Positions 1 to 9,728 of a DNA stretch of 64,000 bases are shown piece by piece; the stretch's first letter is position 1; each line of letters begins with the position of its first letter. The position numbers and the translations under genes are program-made. A model generated the notes under the pieces. The model saw only the letters and a list, made by a program, of their open reading frames with translations, searched no databases and was not told the DNA's origin. This DNA is from JBBECE01 sp040881985 (GTDB lineage: Bacteria; Pseudomonadota; Alphaproteobacteria; Rhizobiales; Devosiaceae): assembly GCA_040881985.1 (NCBI GenBank), contig JBBECE010000027.1, forward strand, positions 27,746-91,745, given 5' to 3'.

Positions 1-468
1 GGCGTCGGAGTAAGCGTCATCGGCATCGTCATGGTCAGTGCCTACGAGAGCGAGCTCATCACCACCATGGCGGCGGGGGAGAGCGTCGAACTCTCCGGCT
101 TCACGCTGACGCTGCTTGGCGACGAGACATTGCCCGGTCCCAACTACACCGCCGAGCGGGTGACGCTGACGGTCGGCGGGGCGGGCGCGGGCACGCTCGC
201 CTCTGAGCGGCGAATCTTTATCGCCTCGGGCATCGAGACGACCGAGGCGGGCATAGCGACCTATGGCTTCTCGCAACTCTATGTCTCGGTCGGCGACCGG
301 TCCGCGGAGGGGCATGTGGTCCGCATCTGGTTCAAGCCGTTTGTGCTGTTGATCTGGCTCGGCCCGGTGCTGATGGCGATGGCGGGGCTCATTTCGCTCA
401 CCGACCGGCGACTGCGTCTCGGGGTTCCCTCGCGAACCGCGCAGCAAATAGAAAAACCCGCCGAATGA
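1..468 (+). CDS. ccmF: Cytochrome c-type biogenesis protein CcmF, C-terminal part (cut by window edge)
   Basis: The frame is open from the first base and ends at 468, so this is the last ~155 residues of a larger protein. What remains is a periplasmic loop with the GPNY motif typical of the CcmF C-terminus, followed by one final membrane helix (IWLGPVLMAMAGLISL) and a short basic tail. CcmF is the inner-membrane haem lyase subunit that, with CcmH, attaches haem to apocytochromes c. Its stop overlaps the start of ccmH in ATGA, so the two are translationally coupled. The haem-binding WWD region lies outside the window. The identification rests on this tail plus the neighbouring ccmH. Confidence 0.9.
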   Translation, partial: GVGVSVIGIVMVSAYESELITTMAAGESVELSGFTLTLLGDETLPGPNYTAERVTLTVGGAGAGTLASERRIFIASGIETTEAGIATYGFSQLYVSVGDRSAEGHVVRIWFKPFVLLIWLGPVLMAMAGLISLTDRRLRLGVPSRTAQQIEKPAE

Positions 469-923
469 TCCGCTGCCTCTTCCTCGCATTGATGCTGGCG
501 ATGGCGGCGGCAGCCCTTGCCGTCGAGCCCGGCGAAATGCTCGCCGATCCGGGGCTCGAAGCCCGCGCCCGGTCGATCTCGGCGGAGCTCAGGTGCCTCG
601 TTTGCCAGAATCAGTCGATCGACGACTCGAATGCCGAGCTCGCCCACGACCTGCGCCTGCTGGTGCGCGAGCGGCTTTCGGCCGGGGACACCGACGCGGA
701 AGCCGTCGCCCATGTCGTCGGCCGGTACGGCGAATTCGTGCTGCTGCGCCCGCCGGTCGATGCGCGGACAATTCTGCTGTGGGGCGCGGCGCCGCTGCTT
801 TTTGCAGCGGGGGTTTTGACGATTGTCCTCGCGCTGCGCCGCCGCCGTGCGATCCCGACGGCGCTCGGCCCCGACGAGCAGGCCGGGATCGACCGGTTGC
901 TCAACGACGACGACCGGCCCTGA
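465..923 (+). CDS. ccmH: Cytochrome c-type biogenesis protein CcmH (CycL)
   Basis: A 152-residue protein with an N-terminal signal peptide or anchor (MIRCLFLALMLAMAAAALA) and the family signature LRCLVCQNQSI, which carries the CxxC thiol pair that reduces apocytochrome cysteines before haem ligation. A C-terminal membrane helix (ILLWGAAPLLFAAGVLTIVLAL) and a basic tail follow, as in the short alphaproteobacterial CcmH/CycL form that lacks the fused TPR domain. The TPR part (CcmI) is normally encoded upstream of ccmE and ccmF. The start overlaps the ccmF stop by four bases. It acts on the periplasmic face of the inner membrane. Confidence 0.95.
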   Translation: MIRCLFLALMLAMAAAALAVEPGEMLADPGLEARARSISAELRCLVCQNQSIDDSNAELAHDLRLLVRERLSAGDTDAEAVAHVVGRYGEFVLLRPPVDARTILLWGAAPLLFAAGVLTIVLALRRRRAIPTALGPDEQAGIDRLLNDDDRP

Positions 924-1045
924 GCGCCCGCCGCCTTTCCGCCGCAAGCCTTACGAGAATTTAATCCGGCTGAAAGGGCGGGGTAAGGCGCCCCGGCGCA
1001 CCACTATGGGCGAATTTCGCTACGGGGCGTCCCAGGGAGCAGCAA

Positions 1046-2563
1046 ATGCAACTACCCAGCAAAGCGGCGCAAAGGCGCCTGACGATGGCCGCGGCCGCGG
1101 CGGTTCTTTTCACCGGGGCGGCGGTGACGACGGGGGTGTTCTTCGCTTCCGGTCCGGCCAATGCCCAGATTTCGGTTCCGTCCGTTACGCCGTTCAGCTT
1201 CGCCGACCTCGTCGAGGCGGTCAGCCCGGCGGTCGTCTCGATTCGGGTCCGCTCGGAAGTCGCCAGCCAGGTGACCGGGCCGGGCGGCGGCCAGTTCGAG
1301 TTCGAGTTCCCCGACCTGCCGCAGGGTCATCCGCTGGAGCGCTTCTTCCGCGAGTTCCAGGACCAGTTCGGCAATCAGCAGAATGAAGAGGGACGGCCGC
1401 AGCGCCCGCGCTTCGCCCAGGCGGTCGGCTCGGGCTTCATCATTTCGGCCGACGGCTTCGTGGTCACCAACAACCACGTCATTTCGGAGGCCGACGAAGT
1501 TATCGTCATCATGGACGACGGCGAGGAACGCACGGCGACGGTCGTCGGCGCCGACGAGCGCACCGATCTGGCGCTGTTGAAGATCGAAAGCGCGACCGCG
1601 CTGCCCTATGTCGAATTCTCCGACGAGGAGGCGCGGGTCGGCGACTGGGTGGTCGCCGTCGGCAATCCGTTCGGGCTCGGCGGCACGGTCACGGCCGGCA
1701 TCGTCTCGGCCCGCGGCCGCGACATCGACGCCAACGCCTATGACGACTTCATCCAGATCGACGCGGCGGTCAACCGCGGCAATTCCGGCGGCCCGGCGTT
1801 CAACGTCAGTGGCCAGGTCGTCGGGGTGAACACCGCGATCTTCTCGCCGAACGGCGGCAGCATCGGCATCGCCTTTGCCATTCCAGCCGTCACCGTCAAG
1901 GCGGTGATCGAGGATTTAATGGATGACGGCAGCGTCACCCGCGGCTTCCTCGGCGTCTCCATCCAGGACGTCACCGACGACATCGCCGCAAGCGTCGGAC
2001 TCGCCGAGGCGAGGGGTTCTCTCGTCACCGAGCCGCGTCCCGACTCGCCCGCCCAGAAGGCGGGGATTCTGTCGGGCGACGTGATCCTCAAGATCAACGG
2101 CGAGCCGATCGACGATTCGCGGGATCTCAGCCGGACCATCGCCGCGATGGACCCGGGCAGTGTCGTCGAGATCACCCTCTGGCGCGACAACGCCGAAGCG
2201 AACATCTCGGTGACACTCGCCGAGCTGAGCGACGAGGTCGCGTTGAGCCAAGAAAGCGCCGCGGAAAAGCCCGAGCCCGCCAAGCCGGAGCCCCAGGCGA
2301 CGAGCACCGGGCTGACGCTGGTGCCCAACGAGGACGGCGACGGCGCGGTGATCGCCGAGATCGACCCCGACTCGATCGCCGCCGAAAAGGGCTTCCAGAC
2401 CGGCGACGTGATCCTTGAAGCCAACAACACCCAAATCTCCAGCGCGGCAGAATTCGAAGCTGCGGTGGAGGCGGTTCTCGACGGGGGCCGCACCACCATC
2501 CTCGTCAAGGTGAACCGCGGGGGCGAGGTCCGCTTCGTCGGGCTTCCCCTCAGCGCCAGCTAA
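1046..2563 (+). CDS. degP: Periplasmic serine protease Do/DegP-like (HtrA family)
   Basis: A 505-residue protein. Residues 1-41 form a signal sequence ending in GPANAQ. The trypsin-like domain shows the catalytic triad: His144 in TNNHVIS, Asp174 in ERTDLALLKI and Ser247 in RGNSGGP. Two PDZ domains follow, at about 300-390 and 420-500. The linker between them is rich in Glu, Pro and Lys. The family degrades or refolds damaged periplasmic proteins. AGGGAG at 1034-1039 supports the ATG at 1046. It sits between ccmH and a two-component pair, as in the cycHJKL-degP-feuPQ-glnE block of rhizobia. A 122-base gap separates it from ccmH, so it may have its own promoter. Confidence 0.95.
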   Translation: MQLPSKAAQRRLTMAAAAAVLFTGAAVTTGVFFASGPANAQISVPSVTPFSFADLVEAVSPAVVSIRVRSEVASQVTGPGGGQFEFEFPDLPQGHPLERFFREFQDQFGNQQNEEGRPQRPRFAQAVGSGFIISADGFVVTNNHVISEADEVIVIMDDGEERTATVVGADERTDLALLKIESATALPYVEFSDEEARVGDWVVAVGNPFGLGGTVTAGIVSARGRDIDANAYDDFIQIDAAVNRGNSGGPAFNVSGQVVGVNTAIFSPNGGSIGIAFAIPAVTVKAVIEDLMDDGSVTRGFLGVSIQDVTDDIAASVGLAEARGSLVTEPRPDSPAQKAGILSGDVILKINGEPIDDSRDLSRTIAAMDPGSVVEITLWRDNAEANISVTLAELSDEVALSQESAAEKPEPAKPEPQATSTGLTLVPNEDGDGAVIAEIDPDSIAAEKGFQTGDVILEANNTQISSAAEFEAAVEAVLDGGRTTILVKVNRGGEVRFVGLPLSAS

Positions 2564-2589
2564 TCCCCCGATAGCTGGCCTCCAACGGC

Positions 2590-2626
2590 GCCGCCCGGCA
2601 AGTCCCCTCCAGCCGGGCGGCGTTGT
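2590..2626 (+). terminator. Hairpin after degP, probable terminator or attenuator
   Basis: A perfect 10-bp inverted repeat (arms 2590-2599 and 2612-2621, GCCGCCCGGC against GCCGGGCGGC) with a 12-base loop lies 27 bases after the degP stop and is followed by a short T-containing stretch. The U-tract is poor, so termination may be partial and leave read-through into feuP. Confidence 0.55.
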
Positions 2627-2658
2627 TACTGAAGGGCCGGTTGAATAGACTCCTCCAG

Positions 2659-3330
2659 ATGAAGATCCTCCTGATCGAAGACGACCGCGAAGCGGCCAAT
2701 TACATGATCCGGGCGCTCGATGAGGCCGGGCACGTCTGCCACCACGCCTCGGACGGGGAGACCGGCTACGCCATGGCGTCCTCGATGGACTATGACGTCC
2801 TCGTCATCGACCGGATGCTGCCCCGCCGCGACGGGCTGTCGATCATCGAACAATTGCGGGCCGAGGGGAACGCGACCCCGGCCCTGATACTCTCGGCGCT
2901 CGGCGAAGTCGACGACCGGGTGACGGGGCTCAGGATCGGCGGCGACGATTACCTCACCAAACCCTACGCCTTCTCCGAACTCCTCGCCCGCATCGAGGTG
3001 CTGGCCCGCCGCTCGGCGCCGTCCGAGGCGGCGACGTCGTATCAGGTGGGCGATTTGAGCCTCGACCGGCTGTCGCGGAAAGTCGAGCGGGGCGGGGAGC
3101 CGGTGCAGCTGCAGCCGCGCGAGTTTCGCCTACTCGAATATCTGATGCGGCACGCCGGGCAGGTCGTCACCCGCACAATGCTCTTGGAGAATGTCTGGGA
3201 CTATCATTTCGACCCGCAGACCAACGTCATCGACGTGCACATGTCGCGCCTCAGGGCGAAGATCGACCGCGGCCAAAAATCCGCGCTGCTGCATACCGTC
3301 CGCGGCGCCGGGTACGTGATCCGTGAATAG
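2659..3330 (+). CDS. feuP: OmpR/PhoB-family response regulator (FeuP-like)
   Basis: A 223-residue response regulator. The receiver domain shows the acidic pair Asp8-Asp9, phospho-acceptor Asp51 in VIDRML and Lys101 in YLTKPY. A winged-helix DNA-binding domain fills about residues 125-220. An upstream TTG (2623) would add 12 residues without homology and lies inside the preceding hairpin, so I chose the ATG at 2659, where MKILLIEDD begins as usual. No good Shine-Dalgarno precedes it. The last 8 bases overlap the GTG start of the kinase gene. In Sinorhizobium, FeuP/FeuQ controls cyclic glucan export; that role here is inferred from gene order only. Confidence 0.9.
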   Translation: MKILLIEDDREAANYMIRALDEAGHVCHHASDGETGYAMASSMDYDVLVIDRMLPRRDGLSIIEQLRAEGNATPALILSALGEVDDRVTGLRIGGDDYLTKPYAFSELLARIEVLARRSAPSEAATSYQVGDLSLDRLSRKVERGGEPVQLQPREFRLLEYLMRHAGQVVTRTMLLENVWDYHFDPQTNVIDVHMSRLRAKIDRGQKSALLHTVRGAGYVIRE

Positions 3331-4711
3331 GCTGTCGCGCCTCTGGCGCACGACGACGTTCCGGCTGACCGCCATCTTCCTCATCATCTTTGTGGTCTTC
3401 GCGGTCGCCATCCTCGGCTACATCGCCTACCAGTCGGTATTCCTGATCCAGCAGCAGCAGGCGACCGCCATCGAGCGCGAGCTCGACCAGCTGGGCCAGG
3501 AATATCAGCGCGGCGGCACCCGTGGGCTGGTCCTCGCCATCCAGCGTTTCGCCCGCAGCCCCGGGCCTGGCGTCTATTACGTCGCCGACCAGAACGGGGT
3601 CGGGGTTGCCGGCAACGTCCTCGACGTGCCCGCCGAGGTGTTCCGGGTGCCGGGGCCGCACACCTTCACCTACGAGCGCCCGTTCGCTGACGACGGTGCC
3701 AATCTGACCGGCGTTGCCATGGTCAGGAGCTTCGTCCTGCCGTCGGGTTTTCACCTCGTCGTCGGCCGCGACATCGTCGAGCGGCGCTCGTTCGCGGTGA
3801 TCGTGCTGCAGGCGTTTTTCTGGGGAGTGATGCTGATCGTTGTTTTCGGGGTCGTGGCGGGGGCGGTCTCGGCGCAGCGGGTGCTCAAGCGCATCGATAC
3901 GATCACCGCGACTTCCGAGGCGATCATGTCGGGAAACCTGTCGCAAAGGGTGCCGATGACCCGCCGCAACGACGAGTTCGACCGGCTGGCGACTTCGCTC
4001 AACGCCATGCTCGACCGGATCGAGCAGTTGATGGCGGGGCTCAAGGCGGTCTCCGACAATATCGCCCACGACCTGAAAACGCCGCTCACCCGGATGCGCA
4101 ACAAGGTCGAGGCAGCGCTGCGCGACGGCACCGACGGGGCGGCGGCACGCGCCGCGCTCGAGACGACGATCGAGGAGTCCGACAAGCTCATCAAGACCTT
4201 CAATGCGCTGCTGCTGATCGCGCGGGTCGAGGCGGGAACGGTCCCGGGGGCTTTCGAGACGGTCGATCTGAGCGAGGTCGTCAAGGACGTGGCCGAACTT
4301 TATGCGCCGGTCGCCGAGGATGCCGGGCTGCGGCTCAGCGCCGAGACTGGCGGGGCGGTCAAGGTCCGCGCCAATCGCGAACTCGTCGGGCAGGCGCTGG
4401 TGAACCTTGTCGAGAACGCCATCAAATATGCCCCGCTCTCGGCCGGCGCCAATCGGCAAGTCACGATCCGCCTGCTTGACGAAGTCAGCCAGATCGTCAT
4501 TGAAGTGGCCGATCATGGACCCGGCATCCCGCCCGAGGAGCGCGAAAGGGTGCTCGAGCGCTTCGTCCGGCTCGACAAGAGCCGCGCCGAGCCGGGCTCG
4601 GGGCTTGGGCTGTCGCTGGTCGCGGCGGTGGCGCATCTGCACAAGGGCCGGGTCGAGATTCTCGACAACAAACCCGGCGCGCGCCTGCGGCTCATCTTGC
4701 CGCGCGGCTGA
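3323..4711 (+). CDS. feuQ: Two-component sensor histidine kinase (FeuQ-like)
   Basis: A 462-residue kinase with a GTG start overlapping the response regulator stop. Membrane helices at about 13-35 and 158-182 flank a periplasmic sensor region of roughly 120 residues. A HAMP linker (about 183-236) follows, then the dimerisation and phospho-acceptor helix with His249 in NIAHDLKTPLTR, and an ATPase domain with the N box (LVNLVENAIKYAP), G1 box (VADHGPGIP) and G2 box (GSGLGLSLV). It should autophosphorylate and pass phosphate to the overlapping OmpR-type regulator. The periplasmic signal cannot be read from the sequence. Confidence 0.92.
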   Translation: MNRLSRLWRTTTFRLTAIFLIIFVVFAVAILGYIAYQSVFLIQQQQATAIERELDQLGQEYQRGGTRGLVLAIQRFARSPGPGVYYVADQNGVGVAGNVLDVPAEVFRVPGPHTFTYERPFADDGANLTGVAMVRSFVLPSGFHLVVGRDIVERRSFAVIVLQAFFWGVMLIVVFGVVAGAVSAQRVLKRIDTITATSEAIMSGNLSQRVPMTRRNDEFDRLATSLNAMLDRIEQLMAGLKAVSDNIAHDLKTPLTRMRNKVEAALRDGTDGAAARAALETTIEESDKLIKTFNALLLIARVEAGTVPGAFETVDLSEVVKDVAELYAPVAEDAGLRLSAETGGAVKVRANRELVGQALVNLVENAIKYAPLSAGANRQVTIRLLDEVSQIVIEVADHGPGIPPEERERVLERFVRLDKSRAEPGSGLGLSLVAAVAHLHKGRVEILDNKPGARLRLILPRG

Positions 4712-4756
4712 CGGGCGGCGCTTGCGGGGCGCTTGCCGCGGGACTGAGCTCACCTC

Positions 4757-7540
4757 ATGCCGATAACCCTCGAGACGCTTTTCTCCGCCGCGCCGTACGT
4801 CGCCGAACTCGCCGGACATCACGAAAAATGGTTCACCGCGACGCGCGGCATGCAGCCGGACGAGGTCTGCCGACAACTTATTGCCGAGGTCGAGGACGCC
4901 GCCGATAAGGCGGCGACCGAAGCGGAACTGCGGGCGTCGCTGCGCGGGACCAAGGGGCGCTTCGCCCTGATCGCGGCGGTGGCGGAAGTGAGTGGCGCCT
5001 GGGCGACCGAGACAGCGACGGCGGCGCTGTCGGACTTTGCCGACGCCACGATCGACGCGGCGCTGGATTTTCTGGTGCGCGAGGCGGCGGCGGCCAATCT
5101 CATCGCCGTCGACCGGGAGGCGCGCCCGGCGCGGCAGTCGGGCCTGGCGATCCTGGCGCTGGGAAAACTCGGCGGACGCGAACTCAACTATTCCTCGGAT
5201 ATCGACCTCGCCGCCTTCTACGACGCCGCTCGCGCGCGGCTGAGCAAGCCCGGCGAGGCGCCGCGCTTCTATGAAAAGCTGGTCAGGCGGATGACGGCGC
5301 TGATCGCCGAGCGCGACTCCAACGGCTACGTCTTCCGCACCGATTTGCGGCTTCGCCCCGATCCCGGCTCGACCCCGGTGGCGATTTCGGCCGAGGCGGC
5401 GCTGACCTATTACGAGGCACGCGGGCAGAACTGGGAACGCGCCGCCTGGATCAAGGCCCGCGCCGCGGCCGGGGACATCGAGGGTGGCGAGGCGTTCCTC
5501 GGGCAAATGGCGCCGTTCATCTGGCGCAAGCATCTCGATTTCGCGACCATCGCCGACATCCAGGCGATGAAGCGCCAGATCAACGCTGCCCGGAAAGTCG
5601 GCGGAGAGCGGGCGTTCGGCCACAATGTCAAACTGGGGCGCGGCGGCATCCGTGAGATCGAGTTTTTCGCCCAGACCCAACAGCTGATTGCCGGGGGGCG
5701 CGAGCCGGCGCTGCGCTGCCGCTCGACGGTGAGGGCGCTTGAACAACTCGCACGCCACCGGTTCATCGAGACGGCGGCGGCCGAAATACTCACCTCCGCC
5801 TATTGGTTTTTGCGGGCAGTGGAAAACCGGCTGCAAATGCGCCGCGACGAGCAGACCCATGAAATGCCCGACACCGAAGCCGGGATCGCGCCGGTCGCGG
5901 CGCTGATGGGCTTCGCTCAAGTAGAGGAATTCGCAGCCCGCTATCGCGGGACGGTCGAAATGGTGATCGACAATTATGCCGAGCTGTTTGCCGACGAAGC
6001 GTCGCTCGCCAGCGACGCCGGCGATCTCGTCTTCACCGGCGACCATGACGACCCGGCAACCCTCGAAACGCTGCGCCGGCTTGGATTTCGCGCTCCGGAG
6101 GCGGCTTCGAAGACAATTCGCAAATGGCACTATGGCGGCTATGCCGCGACGCGCGCCGACCTGGCGCGCCAGCACCTGACCGAACTCGTCCCGGGGCTGC
6201 TCGACACGCTCGCCGCGACGGGCAACGCCGACGAGGCGCTGAGCCGCCTCGATACGTTCCTCGGCAAACTGCCGGCGGGGGTCCAGCTTTTCGCGCTGTT
6301 GCGCAATGCCCCCCCGCTCAGGCGCCACTTCATCGATCTGTTGTCGTCGGCCCCGCGCCTGACCGAGCAGGTCCTGCGGCGGGTCCATGTGGTCGACGCG
6401 CTGATCGATCCGGAATTTTACGGCCACCTGCCGACCCGCGCCGAGCTCGAACACCGGATCGATAGTTTCCTCGGCGAGGCGCGCGGCTTCGAGGACCTGA
6501 TCTCCCGCGCCCGGATCATGGGTCAGGAGCAGATGTTCCTGACCTCGGTTGGATTGATCGCCGGGACGATCGCCCCGGAGAGGGCGGGGGCGCAGTTCGC
6601 CACGATCGCCGAGATTCTGCTGGCGCGGGTGGTTGAGGGCGTGCGCTCGCAGATGGCGCGCACCCACGGCGAGGTCAAGGGCGCGCGGGTCGCGCTCTTG
6701 GCGTTTGGCAAGCTCGCCAGCCGCGAAATGACCGCGACGTCCGACCTCGATCTCATCCTCCTCTATGACGCGCCGAAAGGCGCCGATTTTTCCGACGGCC
6801 GGCGGGGCCTCGAGACCCCGCATTATTTCGCGCGGCTGACCCAAAGGCTCGTCGCGGCGCTCTCGGCCCCGACCGCCGAGGGCGTGCTCTACACGACCGA
6901 CATGCGGCTCAGGCCGTCGGGCAACACCGGACCTTTGGCGGCGAGCCTTGCCGGCTTCGTCGCCTATCAGGTCGAACATGCCTGGACCTGGGAACATCTG
7001 GCGCTGACCAGGGCAAGGGTGGTGTTGGCCGATGCCGGCATGGGCCAGGAGATCGAAGCGGCGATCGAGGGGCTGTTGTCGGCGCCGCGCGACCGCGCCA
7101 AAACCATCGCCGATGCCGTCGAGATGCGCGACCGGATGGCGCGCGACCGGAAGCCGAAGAATGACTTCGATCTAAAACTCGTCCCGGGCGGGCTGATCGA
7201 TCTCGAATTCATCGCCCAGGCGGCGCAGCTGCTCTATCGCGAGGAAATCGCCGCGCCCGGGGCGGCACCGGTGAAGGTACTGGAGCGGCTCGGCGCGACC
7301 GGCGTCCTGCCCGAGGGCGCGAGGCTCGCCCAAATCCACCGGACGTTTACGGCGATCCTGCAGCTGATGAGCGCGTGCCTCGTCGACCCGCTCGATCTCG
7401 AGGCCTGGACCGGCGGCTTCCGGGACCTCCTGCTGCGGGCGGCCTATGCGCCCGACATCGACCGGCTCAAGGCCGATCTCGAGGCGATGCGGGGCGAGGT
7501 GAGAGAGGCGTTCGGGCGATTTTTGCCGGGGAAGGGTTAG
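4757..7540 (+). CDS. glnE: Bifunctional glutamine synthetase adenylyltransferase/deadenylylase
   Basis: A 927-residue protein with two nucleotidyltransferase halves. The N-terminal half carries GKLGGRELNYSSDIDLA (Asp148 and Asp150); the C-terminal half repeats it as GKLASREMTATSDLDL (Asp663 and Asp665). This duplicated architecture is diagnostic of GlnE, which adds AMP to and removes it from glutamine synthetase in response to PII and glutamine. The length is slightly below the usual 945-990. The gene follows the FeuPQ-like pair after 45 bases, completing a gene order known from rhizobia. Its stop (7538-7540) lies in a TTAG tetranucleotide shared with the stop of the opposing kinase gene. Confidence 0.97.
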   Translation: MPITLETLFSAAPYVAELAGHHEKWFTATRGMQPDEVCRQLIAEVEDAADKAATEAELRASLRGTKGRFALIAAVAEVSGAWATETATAALSDFADATIDAALDFLVREAAAANLIAVDREARPARQSGLAILALGKLGGRELNYSSDIDLAAFYDAARARLSKPGEAPRFYEKLVRRMTALIAERDSNGYVFRTDLRLRPDPGSTPVAISAEAALTYYEARGQNWERAAWIKARAAAGDIEGGEAFLGQMAPFIWRKHLDFATIADIQAMKRQINAARKVGGERAFGHNVKLGRGGIREIEFFAQTQQLIAGGREPALRCRSTVRALEQLARHRFIETAAAEILTSAYWFLRAVENRLQMRRDEQTHEMPDTEAGIAPVAALMGFAQVEEFAARYRGTVEMVIDNYAELFADEASLASDAGDLVFTGDHDDPATLETLRRLGFRAPEAASKTIRKWHYGGYAATRADLARQHLTELVPGLLDTLAATGNADEALSRLDTFLGKLPAGVQLFALLRNAPPLRRHFIDLLSSAPRLTEQVLRRVHVVDALIDPEFYGHLPTRAELEHRIDSFLGEARGFEDLISRARIMGQEQMFLTSVGLIAGTIAPERAGAQFATIAEILLARVVEGVRSQMARTHGEVKGARVALLAFGKLASREMTATSDLDLILLYDAPKGADFSDGRRGLETPHYFARLTQRLVAALSAPTAEGVLYTTDMRLRPSGNTGPLAASLAGFVAYQVEHAWTWEHLALTRARVVLADAGMGQEIEAAIEGLLSAPRDRAKTIADAVEMRDRMARDRKPKNDFDLKLVPGGLIDLEFIAQAAQLLYREEIAAPGAAPVKVLERLGATGVLPEGARLAQIHRTFTAILQLMSACLVDPLDLEAWTGGFRDLLLRAAYAPDIDRLKADLEAMRGEVREAFGRFLPGKG

Positions 7541-9330
7541 GCGGCGGCCTGCGCGCCGCGCTGGGCGCGGGTGCGCGGGAGCGCGACCGCGACGGTTGTC
7601 CCGAGTGCCGGGGTGCTGTCGATGACCAGCGAGCCGCCGCTCAACTCGGCGATAGCCCGGGCAATGGCGAGCCCGAGCCCGAGCCCGGCGCTGTTGGCGC
7701 CGAAGGCCGATTCCCCGAGAATGAACGGCTGGCTGAGGAGCGCCACCCGGTCCTCGCCCATGCCGATGCCGGTGTCGGTGACCTCGAGCACGAGTCCGTC
7801 GTCGGCGGCCCAGGCGGCGAGCTTGATCTTGCCGCCCGAGGGGGTGAATTTGATCGCATTGTCGATGACGTTCCCCAGCATCCGGGTCAGCCCCTGCTTG
7901 TCGCCGGAAAACGTGACGTCCTGGGGCACCGAGACGCCGAAGGAGAGCCCGGCGCGCTTGGCGCGCTCGCCGAACCGGTTCTCGAGGGTCTGGAAGAGGG
8001 TCGAGACCCGCAAATCCTCCGGCCGGACCGAGGCGTTTCCGGCCTCGAGCTGGGCGAGCTCGAAAATCTGCGCGAACGAGGCGAGCAGCCTTTCGCCCGA
8101 ACCCTTGATGTCCTGGACGTAAGCCGCGTATCGGTCGTCCCCGATGGGGCCGAAGAGCTGATGCTGGATGAGTTCGGCGAAGCCGATAATGTGGTTGAGC
8201 GGGGTGCGGATGTCGTGGGAAAGATGGGCGAGGAAGGCGGTCTTGGCGCGGCTCGCGGCTTCCGCCTTGAGCTTTTCCTCGTGGTAGCGGCGGGCGAGGC
8301 GGCGTTGTTCTTCTTTGGCGGCCTCCAGCGCATGGTCCGAATGCTTGGTGGCGGTGATGTCGGAGGCAACGGTCAACACCCCGCCATCCTCGACCACCCG
8401 TTCCTCGACCAGAACAAAGACGCCGTTGTCGCAGACGACCTCGGTGCGGCGTACCCCGTCCAGCTCGTCGATTGGCTTGTAGAAGAGCGGCCGGTTGGCC
8501 TGGGCCAGCACCGCGTCATAGGCGAGCCCCGACAGCGACACGTCGGGGGCGATGCCGAGCAGCTGCCGGTAGGCGGGGTTGCACCACACCATCGCCCCCT
8601 CTTCGTCCCAGCGGGCGAGGCCAAAGCCGAGATTGTTGAGGATCGTCGCCTTGCCCGGATGCATCGGACGGCGGCGCTCGGCGCGGGCTTCCTCGACGAG
8701 GCGCACGGCTTCTTGCCTTTGCCTTTCCGCCTGGCTCCGGCCCATCAGAAGGACCGCGAAACCGAGCCCGAGAAGGATCAGAATACCGCCGCCGGTGGCG
8801 ATGTACAGCCGGAAGCCCGTGCCGGCCAGCGCCGCCTCGAGCGGCATGATCGCGGTGATTGAGCCGAAGTCGCCTTCGGCCGCCGCCGAGGCCGCCACCG
8901 CGCCGGTCGCGACCGCATCGCGGTCGAAATGCGCCCCGATGGCGGCGCGTTCGGCGGTCGCGGCGACGAGCCGCCCGTTGGCGTCGGTGAGATAGAGGGC
9001 AATGGCCGCGCCGACGGCGGCCGATTCGGTTGAGGCGAGCGCGATCTGGGCGTTCATCAGGTCGGCGCCGGCAACAGCGACCGCGACCTGCCGGGCGAGC
9101 AGCCCCAGCCGGACCTCGGCTTCGGAGATCGAGCGGGCCCGGTCATAGACAGCAAACAGGCCGACGAGCGCCGCGATCAGCACCGCAACGCCGAAGGCGA
9201 AGCGGGTCAGGGTCGCCATGAAAGCCTGGAGGGAAGGGGAGTTGGCCGAAGGAGCGGACCGGTCGGAAGCAACGCGATCGATGTCCGTAACATCTGATTG
9301 ACGCGCGCCGGATCGCTCCGCCGAAACCAT
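7537..9330 (-). CDS. PAS-domain sensor histidine kinase, PleC/PdhS-like
   Basis: A 597-residue kinase. A membrane helix near 39-65 (FAFGVAVLIAALVGLFAVY), an extracytoplasmic region of about 120 residues and a second helix (ILILLGLGFAVLLM) are followed by a PAS domain (NNLGFGLARWDEEGAMVWCN onward), a phospho-acceptor helix with His372 in LSHDIRTPLNHIIGFAEL, and an ATPase domain with DNAIKFTPSGG and GLGLGLAIA. The ATG at 9330 is chosen over one 23 codons upstream because GGAGGGG lies just before it. The HxxRTPLNxIIGFxE style resembles alphaproteobacterial cell-cycle and development kinases. No response regulator is adjacent, so its partner is unknown. Confidence 0.9.
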   Translation of the reverse strand: MVSAERSGARQSDVTDIDRVASDRSAPSANSPSLQAFMATLTRFAFGVAVLIAALVGLFAVYDRARSISEAEVRLGLLARQVAVAVAGADLMNAQIALASTESAAVGAAIALYLTDANGRLVAATAERAAIGAHFDRDAVATGAVAASAAAEGDFGSITAIMPLEAALAGTGFRLYIATGGGILILLGLGFAVLLMGRSQAERQRQEAVRLVEEARAERRRPMHPGKATILNNLGFGLARWDEEGAMVWCNPAYRQLLGIAPDVSLSGLAYDAVLAQANRPLFYKPIDELDGVRRTEVVCDNGVFVLVEERVVEDGGVLTVASDITATKHSDHALEAAKEEQRRLARRYHEEKLKAEAASRAKTAFLAHLSHDIRTPLNHIIGFAELIQHQLFGPIGDDRYAAYVQDIKGSGERLLASFAQIFELAQLEAGNASVRPEDLRVSTLFQTLENRFGERAKRAGLSFGVSVPQDVTFSGDKQGLTRMLGNVIDNAIKFTPSGGKIKLAAWAADDGLVLEVTDTGIGMGEDRVALLSQPFILGESAFGANSAGLGLGLAIARAIAELSGGSLVIDSTPALGTTVAVALPRTRAQRGAQAAA

Positions 9331-9728
9331 GAGCCCCTCCAAAATCGACTGTGAAAACGGGGAAACCCCAACAACCCGTCCGCTAAAACGTTGAATCAAA
9401 ACACCGACTCTTGTCCAGCCCCTTCATCGGAGGCGCCGCGCAAGTGCCGTCGATTTGCGAATCATTTGAGTCACTTACTTTGTGCAAAAATTGTTGACGA
9501 CCGGGCGTGCGCGCGGGCCGCTTGGCGCGGCGCATTGCGTATGCCGGCTCGCGAACCGCTCCCTGGCTCTGATTTGCCCCGCCAAAATGTCGCCTTGATT
9601 CGGCTCGAAGCCCGCCACAACGAGTCAAGGCCCGAACCTCCCCATCCGGGCGCCGCGCTGTTGCCCCAAGGCCACAGCGCCGGCGTGCCCGTGGTGATAT
9701 TCTGGCCGGCTTTGCACGAGGTTGGCCC
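9331..9728. other. Intergenic region between divergent kinase and ABC exporter genes
   Basis: About 400 bases with no credible gene. A relatively AT-rich patch (about 9390-9500) probably holds the divergent promoters. I could not fix convincing -35/-10 pairs. GGAGGGG near 9334-9340 (minus strand) is the ribosome binding site of the kinase, and GAGG near 9718-9721 serves the ABC gene. Confidence 0.5.

Noticed and set aside
3251..6997. 1248-codon open frame on the minus strand opposite the FeuQ-like kinase and glnE genes
   Set aside because: Arg- and Asp-rich composition, no ribosome site, no recognisable domain; two conserved genes with all catalytic motifs occupy the other strand. Long antisense frames are expected in GC-rich DNA.
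7375..8862. 495-codon plus-strand frame across the glnE end and the kinase gene
   Set aside because: Low-complexity Gly/Glu/Arg sequence; it is antisense to a kinase with intact HisKA and ATPase motifs.
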